Of a DNA stretch of 64,000 bases, positions 44,228 to 52,655 are shown piece after piece. A program made the translations under genes and the position numbers. Where the stretch lies: assembly GCA_964632505.1 (NCBI GenBank), contig CAZWCE010000017.1, forward strand, positions 1-64,000, read 5' to 3'. Numbering within the stretch: position 1 is the stretch's first letter; every line of letters starts with the position of its first letter. The notes beneath the pieces are model-generated. The model had not been told where the DNA came from and ran no database searches. It was given only the letters and a program-made list of their open reading frames with translations. This DNA comes from CAZWCE01 sp964632505 (GTDB lineage: Bacteria; Planctomycetota; Planctomycetia; Pirellulales; Thermoguttaceae).

Positions 44228-44741
44228 GATTGCTGCCCCTTTCCAACCTCACCGTCGTGGCGAAGCTCGGTCGCTCTTTGCCGGGCGGATCACGGCGAGT
44301 CGCCGGGCTATCTCCACAACATGCCTTTCTCGTAAGGATCCCTCTTCTGTTCATCGGTTCCGTATCGACCCAATTCGCCGGACAAGTGGAGGGGATTCTC
44401 TTTCTTTTTACGACGGCGGAGCAGTTTAAGGATTCCCGGTCCCGATTTGGAGGTTTAGGCAAAACATCCGGTTTCGGAGGATTCTATCGAATGGCGGTTC
44501 TTTCGCGACGCTCGCCCCTCAACTCGCCGGTCGGATTCACGAACGATCCCCCTCATCACCTCGGATCGCCCACACAACCCGAAATACATTCAGAGCTTGC
44601 AGGAACCGCGCAGAATCCCCTTTTTTTTCTTCTTTTGTCGCCGTCGACGACACATTTCAAACCGTGAGATAGTATTTTTTGGGAGGACACTTTGAACCTC
44701 TCCCCGGCCGTCCCGTTTTGTGCGACTTCGAAGAGGAACCG
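44228..44741. other. Divergent intergenic region, nothing recognised
   Basis: 514 bases between the APH-like gene and the HD-GYP-like gene. There is a T-run at 44620-44640 and some AT-rich sequence near 44665, but no promoter or RNA that I can support. Confidence 0.4.
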
Positions 44742-45845
44742 ATGGAAGCCGTTGTTCAACAGACCCCGACCCGACAGATCGATTCCTTCATCCGGATCCC
44801 GCTCCTGCTGGATACGGTCCCCGTATTCTCGTTCTTTGGAGATATCTATTACCGGCAAATCACCGCCAGTTCCATCTATCTGGTCTGCAATCAGGGGCGT
44901 CCGTTTTCCGACCGTGTCCGGAACCACCTGGAAAGCCTCAGCAACATCGACATTTTCCTGGCTTTTCCTTACGATGAGTCGATCGCCGGAACCCCCGCCC
45001 AGGTGCTCGACAAAATCATGGTCAACGCCGAGGACATGCCGGTGGCCATCCGATATCAGTGCCTCATCAGTGCCTGCATCCTGATGATGTACTCCACCGA
45101 AGAACCGAAGGACATGAAAGTCTTTCTCAAGTTCGTCCAGCGTTTGGTGGATTATCTCTATGAAATGATCGCCGAAGACGGGCTCCACCCGAATGATTGC
45201 CAAGTTCCCGACTTGAAAAAGCTCGATCTGTTCGCGCATTCGTTCGTCATCACCTCTTACGCGATGCTGTTGGCCCATCACCTTGGGACCTTCAACGAAC
45301 AGGAGGTGCGGCAGATCGGCGTGGGCGCCTTTTTCCACGACGTGGGTAAATGGAAGACCGAGAAGTCGACGGCCTTCCATCCGGAGAAGCCGATCCGGCA
45401 CAAACTCCTGCACGAATACAAGTTCTTTTCCCTATTCTTCCGCGATACCCAGGAAAAACTGACGGCCGTTTCCTACGAAATCACCTGCAATTGGCAAATC
45501 AAGCGCGGGGCTCCGAAACGGGCCGTCCATTTCCAACACGCCGTGGATGGATTCCGATTGATGTGTCGATGGCCCTTCCTCAGTTGGGGCCAGTTGATGA
45601 TGATCTATCAGCACCACGAGCTGAATTTCTGCCACGGGGGACCGGTCGGATTGCCGGGGACGGAGATCCACCCCTGGGCGAAAATCTGCACGGTCGTCGA
45701 TTCGTTCAGCAACTTCTACATTCCCGACAAGGATGACCGAGAAATCCGCAAGACATTGAAGTACCTGCGAGAGAACTGCCCCGATTCGTTCGACGAAGAA
45801 ATGGTCACTTGCTGGATCAAACTGATACTACAAGGCAAGCAATGA
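44742..45845 (+). CDS. HD-GYP-like domain protein with GYP replaced by GGP
   Basis: 367 residues from ATG at 44742, with GAGGA five bases upstream. The N-terminal 120 residues are a non-catalytic input-type region. The C-terminal part is an HD-GYP-type fold: GVGAFFHDVGKWK (HD metal pair, about residue 215), a later HEYKFF, then YQHHELNFCHGGPVGLPG (about 300), in place of the usual HHExxDGxGYPxGLxG. The HHE motif and the later VVDSF Asp are kept, but GYP is GGP. HD-GYP enzymes hydrolyse cyclic di-GMP; whether this variant does is uncertain. The next gene is a PilZ protein, overlapping by four bases. Confidence 0.82.
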   Translation: MEAVVQQTPTRQIDSFIRIPLLLDTVPVFSFFGDIYYRQITASSIYLVCNQGRPFSDRVRNHLESLSNIDIFLAFPYDESIAGTPAQVLDKIMVNAEDMPVAIRYQCLISACILMMYSTEEPKDMKVFLKFVQRLVDYLYEMIAEDGLHPNDCQVPDLKKLDLFAHSFVITSYAMLLAHHLGTFNEQEVRQIGVGAFFHDVGKWKTEKSTAFHPEKPIRHKLLHEYKFFSLFFRDTQEKLTAVSYEITCNWQIKRGAPKRAVHFQHAVDGFRLMCRWPFLSWGQLMMIYQHHELNFCHGGPVGLPGTEIHPWAKICTVVDSFSNFYIPDKDDREIRKTLKYLRENCPDSFDEEMVTCWIKLILQGKQ

Positions 45846-46288
45846 TGTTGGACCAAATCCAGTGCAATTTGAATCTGCCCACCCGCATCCAGGAGGAGGG
45901 GCTTGCGCCGACCACGGTCTCGGACAATCGCTCGCAAGCGCGTTGGAAGATGTCGCTCGCGTCGCTTTTGGAAGTGCAGCGCAACAAGTGGCACATCGTC
46001 CGGATGATCGACGTCTCCAGGAGCGGACTGGCCTTCTATCACAGCGAACAACTCTTTCCGACCGAACGTCTTCAGATCGTCTTCAAAAGCCAGAAGATTC
46101 TTTCTCTGCTCAACTCGGGGCCGAATCGGTATATCGAAGTCGTCCGCTGCCGATACATCCAGCGAAACTGCTTTGAAGTGGGAGCATGCTTCGTGAACGC
46201 CCGCAAGAATTGGTTCATTCACCGGTTCAACAAAGACCACAACCCCCTCAAGCAGCCGATCCGTGCCGACGACACCCCCAAAGGTTGA
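45842..46288 (+). CDS. PilZ-domain protein, candidate cyclic di-GMP effector
   Basis: 148 residues. The start ATG at 45842 overlaps the previous stop (ATGA), so translation is coupled. The PilZ signature is complete: RSQAR (RxxxR motif, near residue 30) and IDVSRSGLAFYH (DxSxxG, about 58-66), followed by FPTERLQIVFKSQ. PilZ domains bind cyclic di-GMP and convey it to motility or polysaccharide machinery. The protein is a single domain with a short C-terminal extension (NARKNWFIHRFNKDHN). Its coupling to an HD-GYP-like gene argues that both belong to one signalling unit. Confidence 0.85.
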   Translation: MMLDQIQCNLNLPTRIQEEGLAPTTVSDNRSQARWKMSLASLLEVQRNKWHIVRMIDVSRSGLAFYHSEQLFPTERLQIVFKSQKILSLLNSGPNRYIEVVRCRYIQRNCFEVGACFVNARKNWFIHRFNKDHNPLKQPIRADDTPKG

Positions 46289-46353
46289 ACGTCGGAGTCT
46301 CTGGCTCGAGCACGATCTCTCCCGGGAATCCGATCGCCGTCCGAAAATGGCGA

Positions 46354-46382
46354 TTGATCCCCGCAAGGAAAAAGCGCATAAT
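46354..46382 (+). promoter_or_regulatory. Candidate promoter
   Basis: TTGATC and CATAAT are separated by 17 bases. The start would be near 46389, at the left arm of the hairpin. Confidence 0.5.
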
Positions 46383-46385
46383 GCG

Positions 46386-46443
46386 AAGGGACGCCAGCCG
46401 TCGGACATCGACGATTCGAGTCAGCTTCTCGGCGTCCCTTTTT
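46386..46443 (+). terminator. Terminator-like hairpin, end of HD-GYP/PilZ operon or short leader transcript
   Basis: AAGGGACGCC pairs with GGCGTCCCTT across a 35-base loop, followed by more T. It could end the PilZ transcript, or, with the promoter just upstream, form a very short RNA or attenuator before the cyclophilin gene. Confidence 0.55.
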
Positions 46444-46590
46444 CGCCTGGAGTTCTTCCCCACGATTCAAGGCATCTCATGCGTCGCTCACCGAGGATGC
46501 CCGTGGGAAGTACGTCCTCACGTGGAAAACGCAGGCTTCACAGGATGACGACTTATGCGAACCGGACTTCTTACAGGAGGCAGTCGATCG

Positions 46591-47349
46591 ATGCTTTTCT
46601 TCGATCGGCGCGCCATTCGGTCCACTTCACCCGCGGAACGCTTCGCTTCCCCCCGACGACTTCTCTTCGGCCTTGTCTACCTGTTACCGATGATCCTCTT
46701 GCTCGGCTGCGGTTCCGGAGAGAAAAAGAGCGAAGCTTCGGGCGACTCCTCGGATCAATCCACCGAGGAAAAAGCCGACTCCTCGGAAACGCCCGCCTCG
46801 AAGGTGGTGCTTCAAGTCCAATATTCCGGGACGGACCAACAATGGAAAACCGCCGAAATCACCCTCGAGCTCCATCACGAGTACACGCCGAAAACGGCCC
46901 GGCACTTCCTCGAGTTGGTGGAAGAAGGCTTCTACGACGGCACGCTCGTGCATCGGATCCACAAGAATTCGCTGATCTTTTTCGGGAAGTACCATCCGAT
47001 TTCCGCCGAGACGATCGACATCAAACCGACCGATCGGACGGTGGCCAGCGAAGCGGCCCAATCGCAGAAGAATCTGAAGGCGACCGTCGGGATGGCACGG
47101 GAAGCGAGCCGAGTGGACAGTGCTTCTTCGGAGTTTTACATCAACGTGTCCGATAATACCTTCCTCGACCCGGCCCGGACCGAATCGCCTTCGCCCGAAG
47201 AGGCCGGCTACACCGTTTTCGCCACCGTCGCTCCGGAGAGTATGCCGGTGGTGGAAGAGATCGCCTCCCTACCGACGGCCAGCAATGCGTCTCTGGAAAA
47301 CTATCCTCAGGTCAACATCGAGATCCTTTCCGCCCGGGCAGTCGACTGA
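46591..47349 (+). CDS. Cyclophilin-type peptidyl-prolyl isomerase, lipoprotein
   Basis: 252 residues. AGGAGG (46575-46580) supports ATG at 46591. The signal ends in the lipobox LLLGC near residue 40, and a Ser/Glu-rich spacer follows. The cyclophilin domain contains ITLELHHEYTPKTARHFLEL, FYDGTLVHRIHKNSLIFFG, ATVGMAREASRVDSASSEFY and YTVFATVAPESMPVVEEI. The catalytic Arg of the FHR motif is kept as VHRI. Some central motifs (such as FIQGGD) are changed to FFGKYH. It should assist folding in the envelope. Its order before aat looks incidental. Confidence 0.9.
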   Translation: MLFFDRRAIRSTSPAERFASPRRLLFGLVYLLPMILLLGCGSGEKKSEASGDSSDQSTEEKADSSETPASKVVLQVQYSGTDQQWKTAEITLELHHEYTPKTARHFLELVEEGFYDGTLVHRIHKNSLIFFGKYHPISAETIDIKPTDRTVASEAAQSQKNLKATVGMAREASRVDSASSEFYINVSDNTFLDPARTESPSPEEAGYTVFATVAPESMPVVEEIASLPTASNASLENYPQVNIEILSARAVD

Positions 47350-47412
47350 CGGCGAGGCAACCGACCTTGGCCCCGAAACCGGCGAGAGTTCCCATTGAGG
47401 TGAAGCTTCCTC

Positions 47413-48117
47413 ATGAAGCCGGATGTGCAGCATTCCCAGTTTTTTCCTCCGGTCGAAATGGCCGGTCCCGAAGGGCTTCTCGCGCTAGGCGCTTCGCTCG
47501 AAATTCCTATTCTGATCGATGCCTACACGCACGGCATCTTCCCCTGGCCGTTCGGCGAAGGAGAGTACCCTCTGGCCTGGTGGTCGCCCGATCCTCGAGC
47601 GATTCTGCCACTCGATCGAATCCATCTTCCCCGGCGACTCCGCAGAACGTGCCGTAGCGGCCGTTTTCAAGTCACTTGCAACCGCGCCTTCCGGGAAGTG
47701 ATGCTCGGCTGCGGTCAGGCCGAGAACCGCAAGGGGGAAACCTGGATCACCCGGGAGATGGTCGAAGCCTACTTTTCACTTTTCGAAGCGGGATTGGCCA
47801 AGAGCGTGGAAACTTGGCGGGAAGGAGAACTCGCCGGCGGCGTCTACGGTGTCAGCATCGGTGGGTTCTTCGCGGCCGAATCGATGTTTTATCGCCACCG
47901 CGACGCCTCGAAGGTGGCGCTGGCCCACCTGCTGGCTCACCTGAAAAAACGAGGGTATTCCCTGGTGGACATTCAGATGCTCACGCCCCATACCGAGCGG
48001 TTCGGCGGTATCGAAATCGCGAGAACAGAGTACCTCGACCGGCTCCAGCGAGCGCTGTCGCTTCCCGTCTCCTACGGCAAAAACCTCACTCCCTGGGAGG
48101 ATGATGTCTTCCGTTGA
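47413..48117 (+). CDS. aat: Leucyl/phenylalanyl-tRNA-protein transferase
   Basis: 234 residues. Aat attaches Leu or Phe to the N-terminus of proteins with basic ends, feeding the N-degron pathway. Family blocks are all present: GLLALGASLEIPILIDAYTH, GIFPWPFGEGEYPLAWWSPD, PRAILPLDRIHLPRRLRR, TWITREMVEAYFSLFEAG, VETWREGELAGGVYGVSIGG, FFAAESMFYR and SLVDIQMLTPHTERFGG. The length fits. The ribosome site GAGGTG sits about ten bases upstream. It lies 63 bases after the cyclophilin gene, on the same strand. Confidence 0.96.
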   Translation: MKPDVQHSQFFPPVEMAGPEGLLALGASLEIPILIDAYTHGIFPWPFGEGEYPLAWWSPDPRAILPLDRIHLPRRLRRTCRSGRFQVTCNRAFREVMLGCGQAENRKGETWITREMVEAYFSLFEAGLAKSVETWREGELAGGVYGVSIGGFFAAESMFYRHRDASKVALAHLLAHLKKRGYSLVDIQMLTPHTERFGGIEIARTEYLDRLQRALSLPVSYGKNLTPWEDDVFR

Positions 48118-48164
48118 ACGAACATCCGGGCGCAAGCAACCCGGGCAGAAGCAATCGGGGTAGC

Positions 48165-49175
48165 TCAGCGATCCAGACAGAAGGGACCGCATTGGTCGGC
48201 AGGAGGCTCCATCGAACCGAGCGCCTTTCGGGGATGGTCCGAGTCGAGCCGTTCCTGAAAAAGGTCGACGATCATCTCCACATACTCCGGGTGGGCTCCG
48301 ACCGTATCGGCCCGGTACATTTCCAGCCCCAGCGTTTCGCACTGCCGGGCTGCGGCGACGTCCAAATCGTAGACGATCTCCATGTTGTCGGAGGGAAATC
48401 CGATCGGAACCACTACGATGGTCTTCTTTTCCGGGTTCTCCTCCGCCAGCCGATCGATGCGGTCGTGGATATCAGGCTCCAGCCACCGGTCGCTCGGCCG
48501 GCCGCTGCGACTCTGGTAGACCAACTCCCATGAGTGCACCCCGGCCGATTCGGCGACCAAGCGACAGCTTTCCAAAAGCTGCTGCGTGTACAACGGCGGC
48601 TCCTGTTGTTCCCAAGGAATGCTGTGAGCGGAAAAGAACACTTGGATCGTCTCCGCATCGCGATCGTCGAGATCGGAGAGCACCTCGCGAAGCCGTTCGG
48701 CCTGCGGATGGATCCATCCGGGATGATTGAAAAAATGGCGGATCTTGTTCAGCCGCGGGGCCTCGGCGCCGACGTGATGGCAAGCCTCCTCCATCGCGCG
48801 GTGATACCGACCGCACCCCGGGCCGGAAGCATACGGCGAAGTGGCGAAAGCCAGCGCATTTCGGATTCCCTCGGCGGCCATCGCTTCGACGGTCTCCTCC
48901 AAGAGCGGATGCCAGTAGAGATTCCCCCAATACACCGGCAAGTCGATGTTCCGCTCACGTAATCGATCGATCAGTGCCGTCAGCAGAGCGCGATTCTCCG
49001 CGTTCAGTGGGCTCCTGCCGTCGAACAGCTCGTACTTTTCCGCCACCTGTTCCAGTCGGGCCGGCGGGATATTCTTGCCCGTGGTGACCCGTTGGAGAAA
49101 GGGCAAAATATCTTCCCGCTTTTCCGGACCACCGTAGGAGAGAAGAAGCAGTGCATCGACGGGAGAATCGGACAT
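48165..49175 (-). CDS. hemH: Ferrochelatase
   Basis: 336 residues. ATG at 49175 has GGAGG five bases upstream; a TTG at 49187 is less likely. The enzyme inserts ferrous iron into protoporphyrin, or into coproporphyrin in the alternative pathway. Motifs are VDALLLLSYGGPEKREDILP, GNLYWHPLLEETVEAMAAEG, the metal-site His in IQVFFSAHSIPWE, and the Glu in PSDNMEIVYDLDV. PSDNMEIVYDLD and the overall spacing recall the coproporphyrin type, but I cannot decide between them. A Cys at the very end (CGPFCLD) might be an iron-sulfur remnant or chance. It is convergent with aat. Confidence 0.95.
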   Translation of the reverse strand: MSDSPVDALLLLSYGGPEKREDILPFLQRVTTGKNIPPARLEQVAEKYELFDGRSPLNAENRALLTALIDRLRERNIDLPVYWGNLYWHPLLEETVEAMAAEGIRNALAFATSPYASGPGCGRYHRAMEEACHHVGAEAPRLNKIRHFFNHPGWIHPQAERLREVLSDLDDRDAETIQVFFSAHSIPWEQQEPPLYTQQLLESCRLVAESAGVHSWELVYQSRSGRPSDRWLEPDIHDRIDRLAEENPEKKTIVVVPIGFPSDNMEIVYDLDVAAARQCETLGLEMYRADTVGAHPEYVEMIVDLFQERLDSDHPRKALGSMEPPADQCGPFCLDR

Positions 49176-49359
49176 GGAAGCCTCCAATGAAAACGGCGAG
49201 GCGAGCGAAACGACGGATGCCCCTTCCCTGAGGACATCGAGCGCATAAAAAAAGAGACAGCCCGACGGACGGTACCAATCGTTGCTCTCTCCCGGTGTCG
49301 CATTCCAAGAAGACCGGCAAAACGATCGTTCGCGCTGGGTCTCGAGAATGTCGAAAAAG

Positions 49360-49434
49360 TGACCCCGACGGGATTTGAACCCGTGTTGCCGGCTTGAAAG
49401 GCCGGTGTCCTGGACCTAGCTAGACGACGGGGCC
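49360..49434 (-). tRNA. tRNA-Glu (anticodon TTC)
   Basis: 75 bases on the minus strand. The acceptor stem GGCCCCG/CGGGGTC has one G-T pair, with discriminator A. The anticodon stem CCGGC/GCCGG closes loop CTTTCAA with TTC, reading GAA. The T arm GGGTTCAAATCCC is standard. The 3' CCA is not encoded. Confidence 0.93.
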
Positions 49435-49601
49435 GAGGCAGGACTTCTCCCCAACGGGAGATCTCTTGGAACTCAGTAGAAGGCTTTCCGAAAAAGGTGC
49501 ACGAGCGGTCACTCTGTGCAAGAAACACCTCTCGCTTCACAAGAGGCTTACATTATTGCCCATCCGGAAAGGAAGTCAAGGGGAAGGAGTGAGGAATCGC
49601 G

Positions 49602-49640
49602 AAAAAACGGCGTCCGGTGTCTCCTTTTCATCCGCGCCGT
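49602..49640 (-). terminator. Probable terminator of csrA
   Basis: On the minus strand ACGGCG pairs with CGCCGT, plus a short inner pairing, and is followed by six T. It lies about 50 bases after the csrA stop. Confidence 0.5.
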
Positions 49641-49692
49641 AAGGTGGTCCCCGGAAACGACCTCCGGGCCGACATGGAAGAAAGAGGGTACC

Positions 49693-49917
49693 TTACTTGA
49701 TCGAAGTCGATTTCTCCGACGAATTCGGGTGATTGGGATCATTCCCGCCTTCGTTATCGGCACGGATCGCTTCGTAGACCTCCTGTCGATGCACCGGGAC
49801 GTTCTTCGGCGCTTCGATTCCCAGGCGGACTTTATCGCCCCGGATTTCCACGACGACGATGTTGATATCGTCGTTGATCACTATGCTCTCGTTCTTCTTC
49901 CTGGAAAGTACCAGCAT
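49693..49917 (-). CDS. csrA: Carbon storage regulator CsrA
   Basis: 74 residues from ATG at 49917, with AAGGAA upstream. CsrA binds GGA motifs in mRNA leaders and blocks or stabilises translation. The full signature is MLVLSRKKNESIVINDDINI, then RGDKVRLGIEAPKNVPVHRQ, then EVYEAIRAD. The tail after residue 53 (NEGGNDPNHPNSS) is hydrophilic and longer than in E. coli. A leftward promoter candidate far upstream (50275-50302) would give a long leader. The longer in-frame extension upstream of MLVLSR is not protein-like and was not used. Confidence 0.97.
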   Translation of the reverse strand: MLVLSRKKNESIVINDDINIVVVEIRGDKVRLGIEAPKNVPVHRQEVYEAIRADNEGGNDPNHPNSSEKSTSIK

Positions 49918-50539
49918 TTTTCCATTCCTTCTGTGCGCGTTGACAGGAACGCATTCCTTGGTGCTTGGCAGCGTCGTGAAAAACGGCGGGAACCAATGCC
50001 GCTCCCGCGAACTGCGGCGTTGATGAAAATCCACTGGGTGGCCATCCACCGGCAACCGCAAGGAATCCGGACCGTTCGGCCGATCCCCCGCCTTTTCTCC
50101 GGCATGGCCTTTCAGTACGATGGAAGAGGGAGGCCTTCGCGATGTCCTCCCGATCGGCTTCCAAGCACGCACTGTTCTCTTGCGAGAATCATCCGAAGTC
50201 GTTCCCTTCCCCTTCTCGCTTCCAATCGATTCGAAACGAAAGGGAGGAGCGTCTCCGAAAAAATCAACTATTGAACTTTAGCTTGCAACACGGCGCTGTC
50301 AAACGATTCCGAAAAAGCGAAGCTTTGGGGGAAAAGTTGACATCATACGCCCCCCGGAAAGCACCCTCTTCTACCCATTAATACGCACACGCCGGGCGAA
50401 TTCCTGAAAAAAGAATAAAAGTACTTGGATATTGTGAATTTTGCAGAAGCAACGGCTTTCCGCAAACGAAGGATTGTGTCGGCTGTGCAAGCGTGGAAGG
50501 ACGCCACGCGTTCGGTAATTCCAAGGTGAGAAACAACTT
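49918..50539. other. Divergent intergenic region csrA/tatD
   Basis: 622 bases, GC-rich near csrA and AT-rich near tatD. It includes a possible leftward promoter at 50275-50302. No ORF or RNA is supported. The csrA leader may be regulatory, but no hairpin of note was found. Confidence 0.45.
50275..50302 (-). promoter_or_regulatory. Possible leftward promoter of csrA
   Basis: On the minus strand TTGACA and TAAAGT are separated by 16 bases. The leader would be about 350 bases long. Confidence 0.28.
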
Positions 50540-51424
50540 ATGCTCAAGCTTATCGACACCCACGCGCATCTGGATGTCCGGGATTTTCAGAAGAATGAAG
50601 AAAGGGGGAATAAAGGAAATAGGGGCACCTCCTTCCTATTATACGAAGTCGACGAGTTGATAAAAAGAGTAAAAGGGGGGATTTTACCGGAAATCGTCAC
50701 CAAAAAGCTCCCCGAACGCCCTTCTTTTGTGGTGGAAAAGGTGCTCGCCCCGGCCATCACCGCCCAATCGAGCCGCGATGTCGTCGCGTTGGCAGAAGCC
50801 TTTCCGGAAATCGTGGCGGCGGTCGGGTATCAACCCAATGGAGTGGTTGACGCCGAGGAAGAAGATTGGCGGACGATCACCGAGTTGGCCGAGCGGGACG
50901 GTGTCGTCGCGATCGGCGAAACAGGGCTCGATCGCTACTGGGACGACAGCCCGTTCGATCTCCAAGTGCATTGGTTCGAGCGGCATCTCGCGTTCGCCCG
51001 AGAGCGGGACCTGCCGATTCTGATCCATTGCCGCGATGCCTGGGACGACCTGCACCCCATCCTTCGTGAAGCCGCCGACAAGGATCCCCTCAAGGGGGTG
51101 ATTCACGCTTTCAGCGGAAACACTGAAATGGCAATGACTTGCGTCGATCTGGGGATGATGATTAGTTTTGCCGGGCCGGTCACCTATCGCAACAAGAAAT
51201 TCACGCCCCTCTGGGAGGCGGCCCAAGCGGTCCCCGACGATCACCTGCTCGTGGAGACCGACTCCCCCTACCTGACGCCCCATCCCTTTCGTGGAAAACT
51301 CAAAGCGAACGAACCGGTCATGTCGATCCTGGTGGCCGAACGGCTGGCCGACCTGCGAGGAGTATCGCTCGAACACATCGCCGAAGTCACCACCGAAAAC
51401 GCCAAAAGATTGTTTCGCCTCTAA
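50540..51424 (+). CDS. TatD-family metal-dependent hydrolase with an in-frame insert
   Basis: 294 residues. AAGGTGAG precedes the ATG. The TatD DNase/hydrolase TIM barrel keeps all metal ligands: HxH in DTHAHLD, Glu in AIGETGLDRYW, His in ILIHCRDAWDD, His in GVIHAFSGN and Asp in LVETDSPYL. After THAHLDVRDF, about 40 residues from position 17 to 55 (such as EERGNKGNRGTSFLLYEVDE, then LIKRVKGGILPEIV) do not match the usual TatD pattern. They are coded by AT-rich sequence with rare codons (AGG, ATA, AGA, TTA). The rest aligns well. Members process DNA ends or act in quality control; the substrate is uncertain. Confidence 0.9.
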   Translation: MLKLIDTHAHLDVRDFQKNEERGNKGNRGTSFLLYEVDELIKRVKGGILPEIVTKKLPERPSFVVEKVLAPAITAQSSRDVVALAEAFPEIVAAVGYQPNGVVDAEEEDWRTITELAERDGVVAIGETGLDRYWDDSPFDLQVHWFERHLAFARERDLPILIHCRDAWDDLHPILREAADKDPLKGVIHAFSGNTEMAMTCVDLGMMISFAGPVTYRNKKFTPLWEAAQAVPDDHLLVETDSPYLTPHPFRGKLKANEPVMSILVAERLADLRGVSLEHIAEVTTENAKRLFRL

Positions 51425-51468
51425 TCATCCCCTCTCTGGAGCTATGCCGAGGCGATTCCATGCCTCCT

Positions 51469-52497
51469 CTATTTCAGGGGAGATTTCCCGCCCTCGAAGA
51501 CGCTGAAATCCATCCAGACCGGCAGATGGTTCGCCACCGACCGCGCTTCGGTGAGGTTGAGATTCCAAGTCTTCACCAGATTGACAATCTTTGCCCGGCC
51601 GATGTATTCGGTCGTGGCCAACTGGTCGTAGACAAAATTGGTCGTCGGCCGCGTTCCGTCGGGAGTGGTGGGGTGATTCTCCAGAAGTGCAACCAGATTC
51701 GGAACTTGCACCAATCGGCCTTCCCCGCGGATCGGTCCCCCGAAATGACCCAGCATGAGGATGTCGTCCTCGTTCCGACCGTCGTCTCGAATCCGACGAT
51801 AGATGTCGGCCAAAAGATCCTGCTCGGTCGCGATGTTCTCCGGGGAGACATCGACGTTGATGAGCGTGAACGTGAACGCACGGGTTCGATCGGGCTCGAC
51901 CGTCTGGAAGGCGGCTACCAGCGGAGGCCGATGAAAACGACGCAGGGGATCGACCACATCGGCCACGGTATCGCGATCGACCTGGACGGTACGCTCGTTA
52001 TAAAGAAAGGCGAGATAATCGTCGATCCGCCCGACACTTGGGGAGCAAACGTAATTGTAGGGGACTTGCGTTTTCTCGTTCATCCGACGGGCCAGATCGA
52101 TCAGGACGGCCTCATTGCGGACCGCCACGCCCTGAATGGCGACGACATCGAACTGGACGAGTTGATCGATCAAAACGCGGGCTTTTTCCGAGGAGTCGAG
52201 TTTCGGATAATTCAGAGGAAAAAGATTCCAGGTCGCGATGCGGATTTTTCTCAATGCCGGCACCGAGGGACGTTCCTTCGTCGATCGGGTGGTGGAAGTG
52301 GTCGCGACGGTGCTTGGAGAACGCGATTCCGAGCCCTCAGCGCTTGTTTTGGAAGGCGCCGCCACCTTTTCCTGCGGCGAATGACGGTCGCAATGCAGAC
52401 GGAAATAGATCAAACCCGCAATGAGGGCCAGAACAAAAAAAAATTGGGCCGGCGAAATCAAGACCGCGTCCGATCCTTTTTTTTCTTCCTCCGACAT
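51469..52497 (-). CDS. Endonuclease/exonuclease/phosphatase (EEP) fold protein lacking catalytic residues
   Basis: 342 residues from ATG at 52497, with GGGGAG upstream. A short cytoplasmic end, one membrane helix (AQFFFVLALIAGLIYF) and a Ser/Thr-rich linker (about 40-80) precede the EEP domain. Its pattern is plain but altered at the catalytic spots. RIATWNLFPLN keeps the Asn. FDVVAIQGVAVRN has Gly where Glu is expected. FTLINVDVSP has Asp for His. ILMLGHFGG has His and Gly for Asp and Asn. VANHLPVWMDF has Asn for Asp. It is therefore probably not a nuclease or phosphatase, but a membrane-bound binding protein. It lies 158 bases downstream of lysA. Confidence 0.82.
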   Translation of the reverse strand: MSEEEKKGSDAVLISPAQFFFVLALIAGLIYFRLHCDRHSPQEKVAAPSKTSAEGSESRSPSTVATTSTTRSTKERPSVPALRKIRIATWNLFPLNYPKLDSSEKARVLIDQLVQFDVVAIQGVAVRNEAVLIDLARRMNEKTQVPYNYVCSPSVGRIDDYLAFLYNERTVQVDRDTVADVVDPLRRFHRPPLVAAFQTVEPDRTRAFTFTLINVDVSPENIATEQDLLADIYRRIRDDGRNEDDILMLGHFGGPIRGEGRLVQVPNLVALLENHPTTPDGTRPTTNFVYDQLATTEYIGRAKIVNLVKTWNLNLTEARSVANHLPVWMDFSVFEGGKSPLK

Positions 52498-52655
52498 GGC
52501 ACTCCCCCGGGATCGGCAAGATGGTTTCCGTCGCTCAAACAAGCCCTCCCCAGATTCTCCATGATCAGCGCATATGCAAAGCGGGCTCGGGACATTCCAC
52601 GAGAACCATCGGAGTCGGGGGAGAGGAAAATTGAGGCGAACCGGGGAGTGTCGGA

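Larger units (their letters stand above)
46289..46590. other. Intergenic region with promoter-hairpin unit
   Basis: 302 bases between the PilZ gene and the cyclophilin lipoprotein. It contains a well-spaced promoter followed at once by a terminator-like hairpin, listed separately. Confidence 0.5.

Noticed and set aside
50337..50342. TTGACA before tatD as a -35 element
   Set aside because: No acceptable -10 lies 15 to 19 bases downstream.
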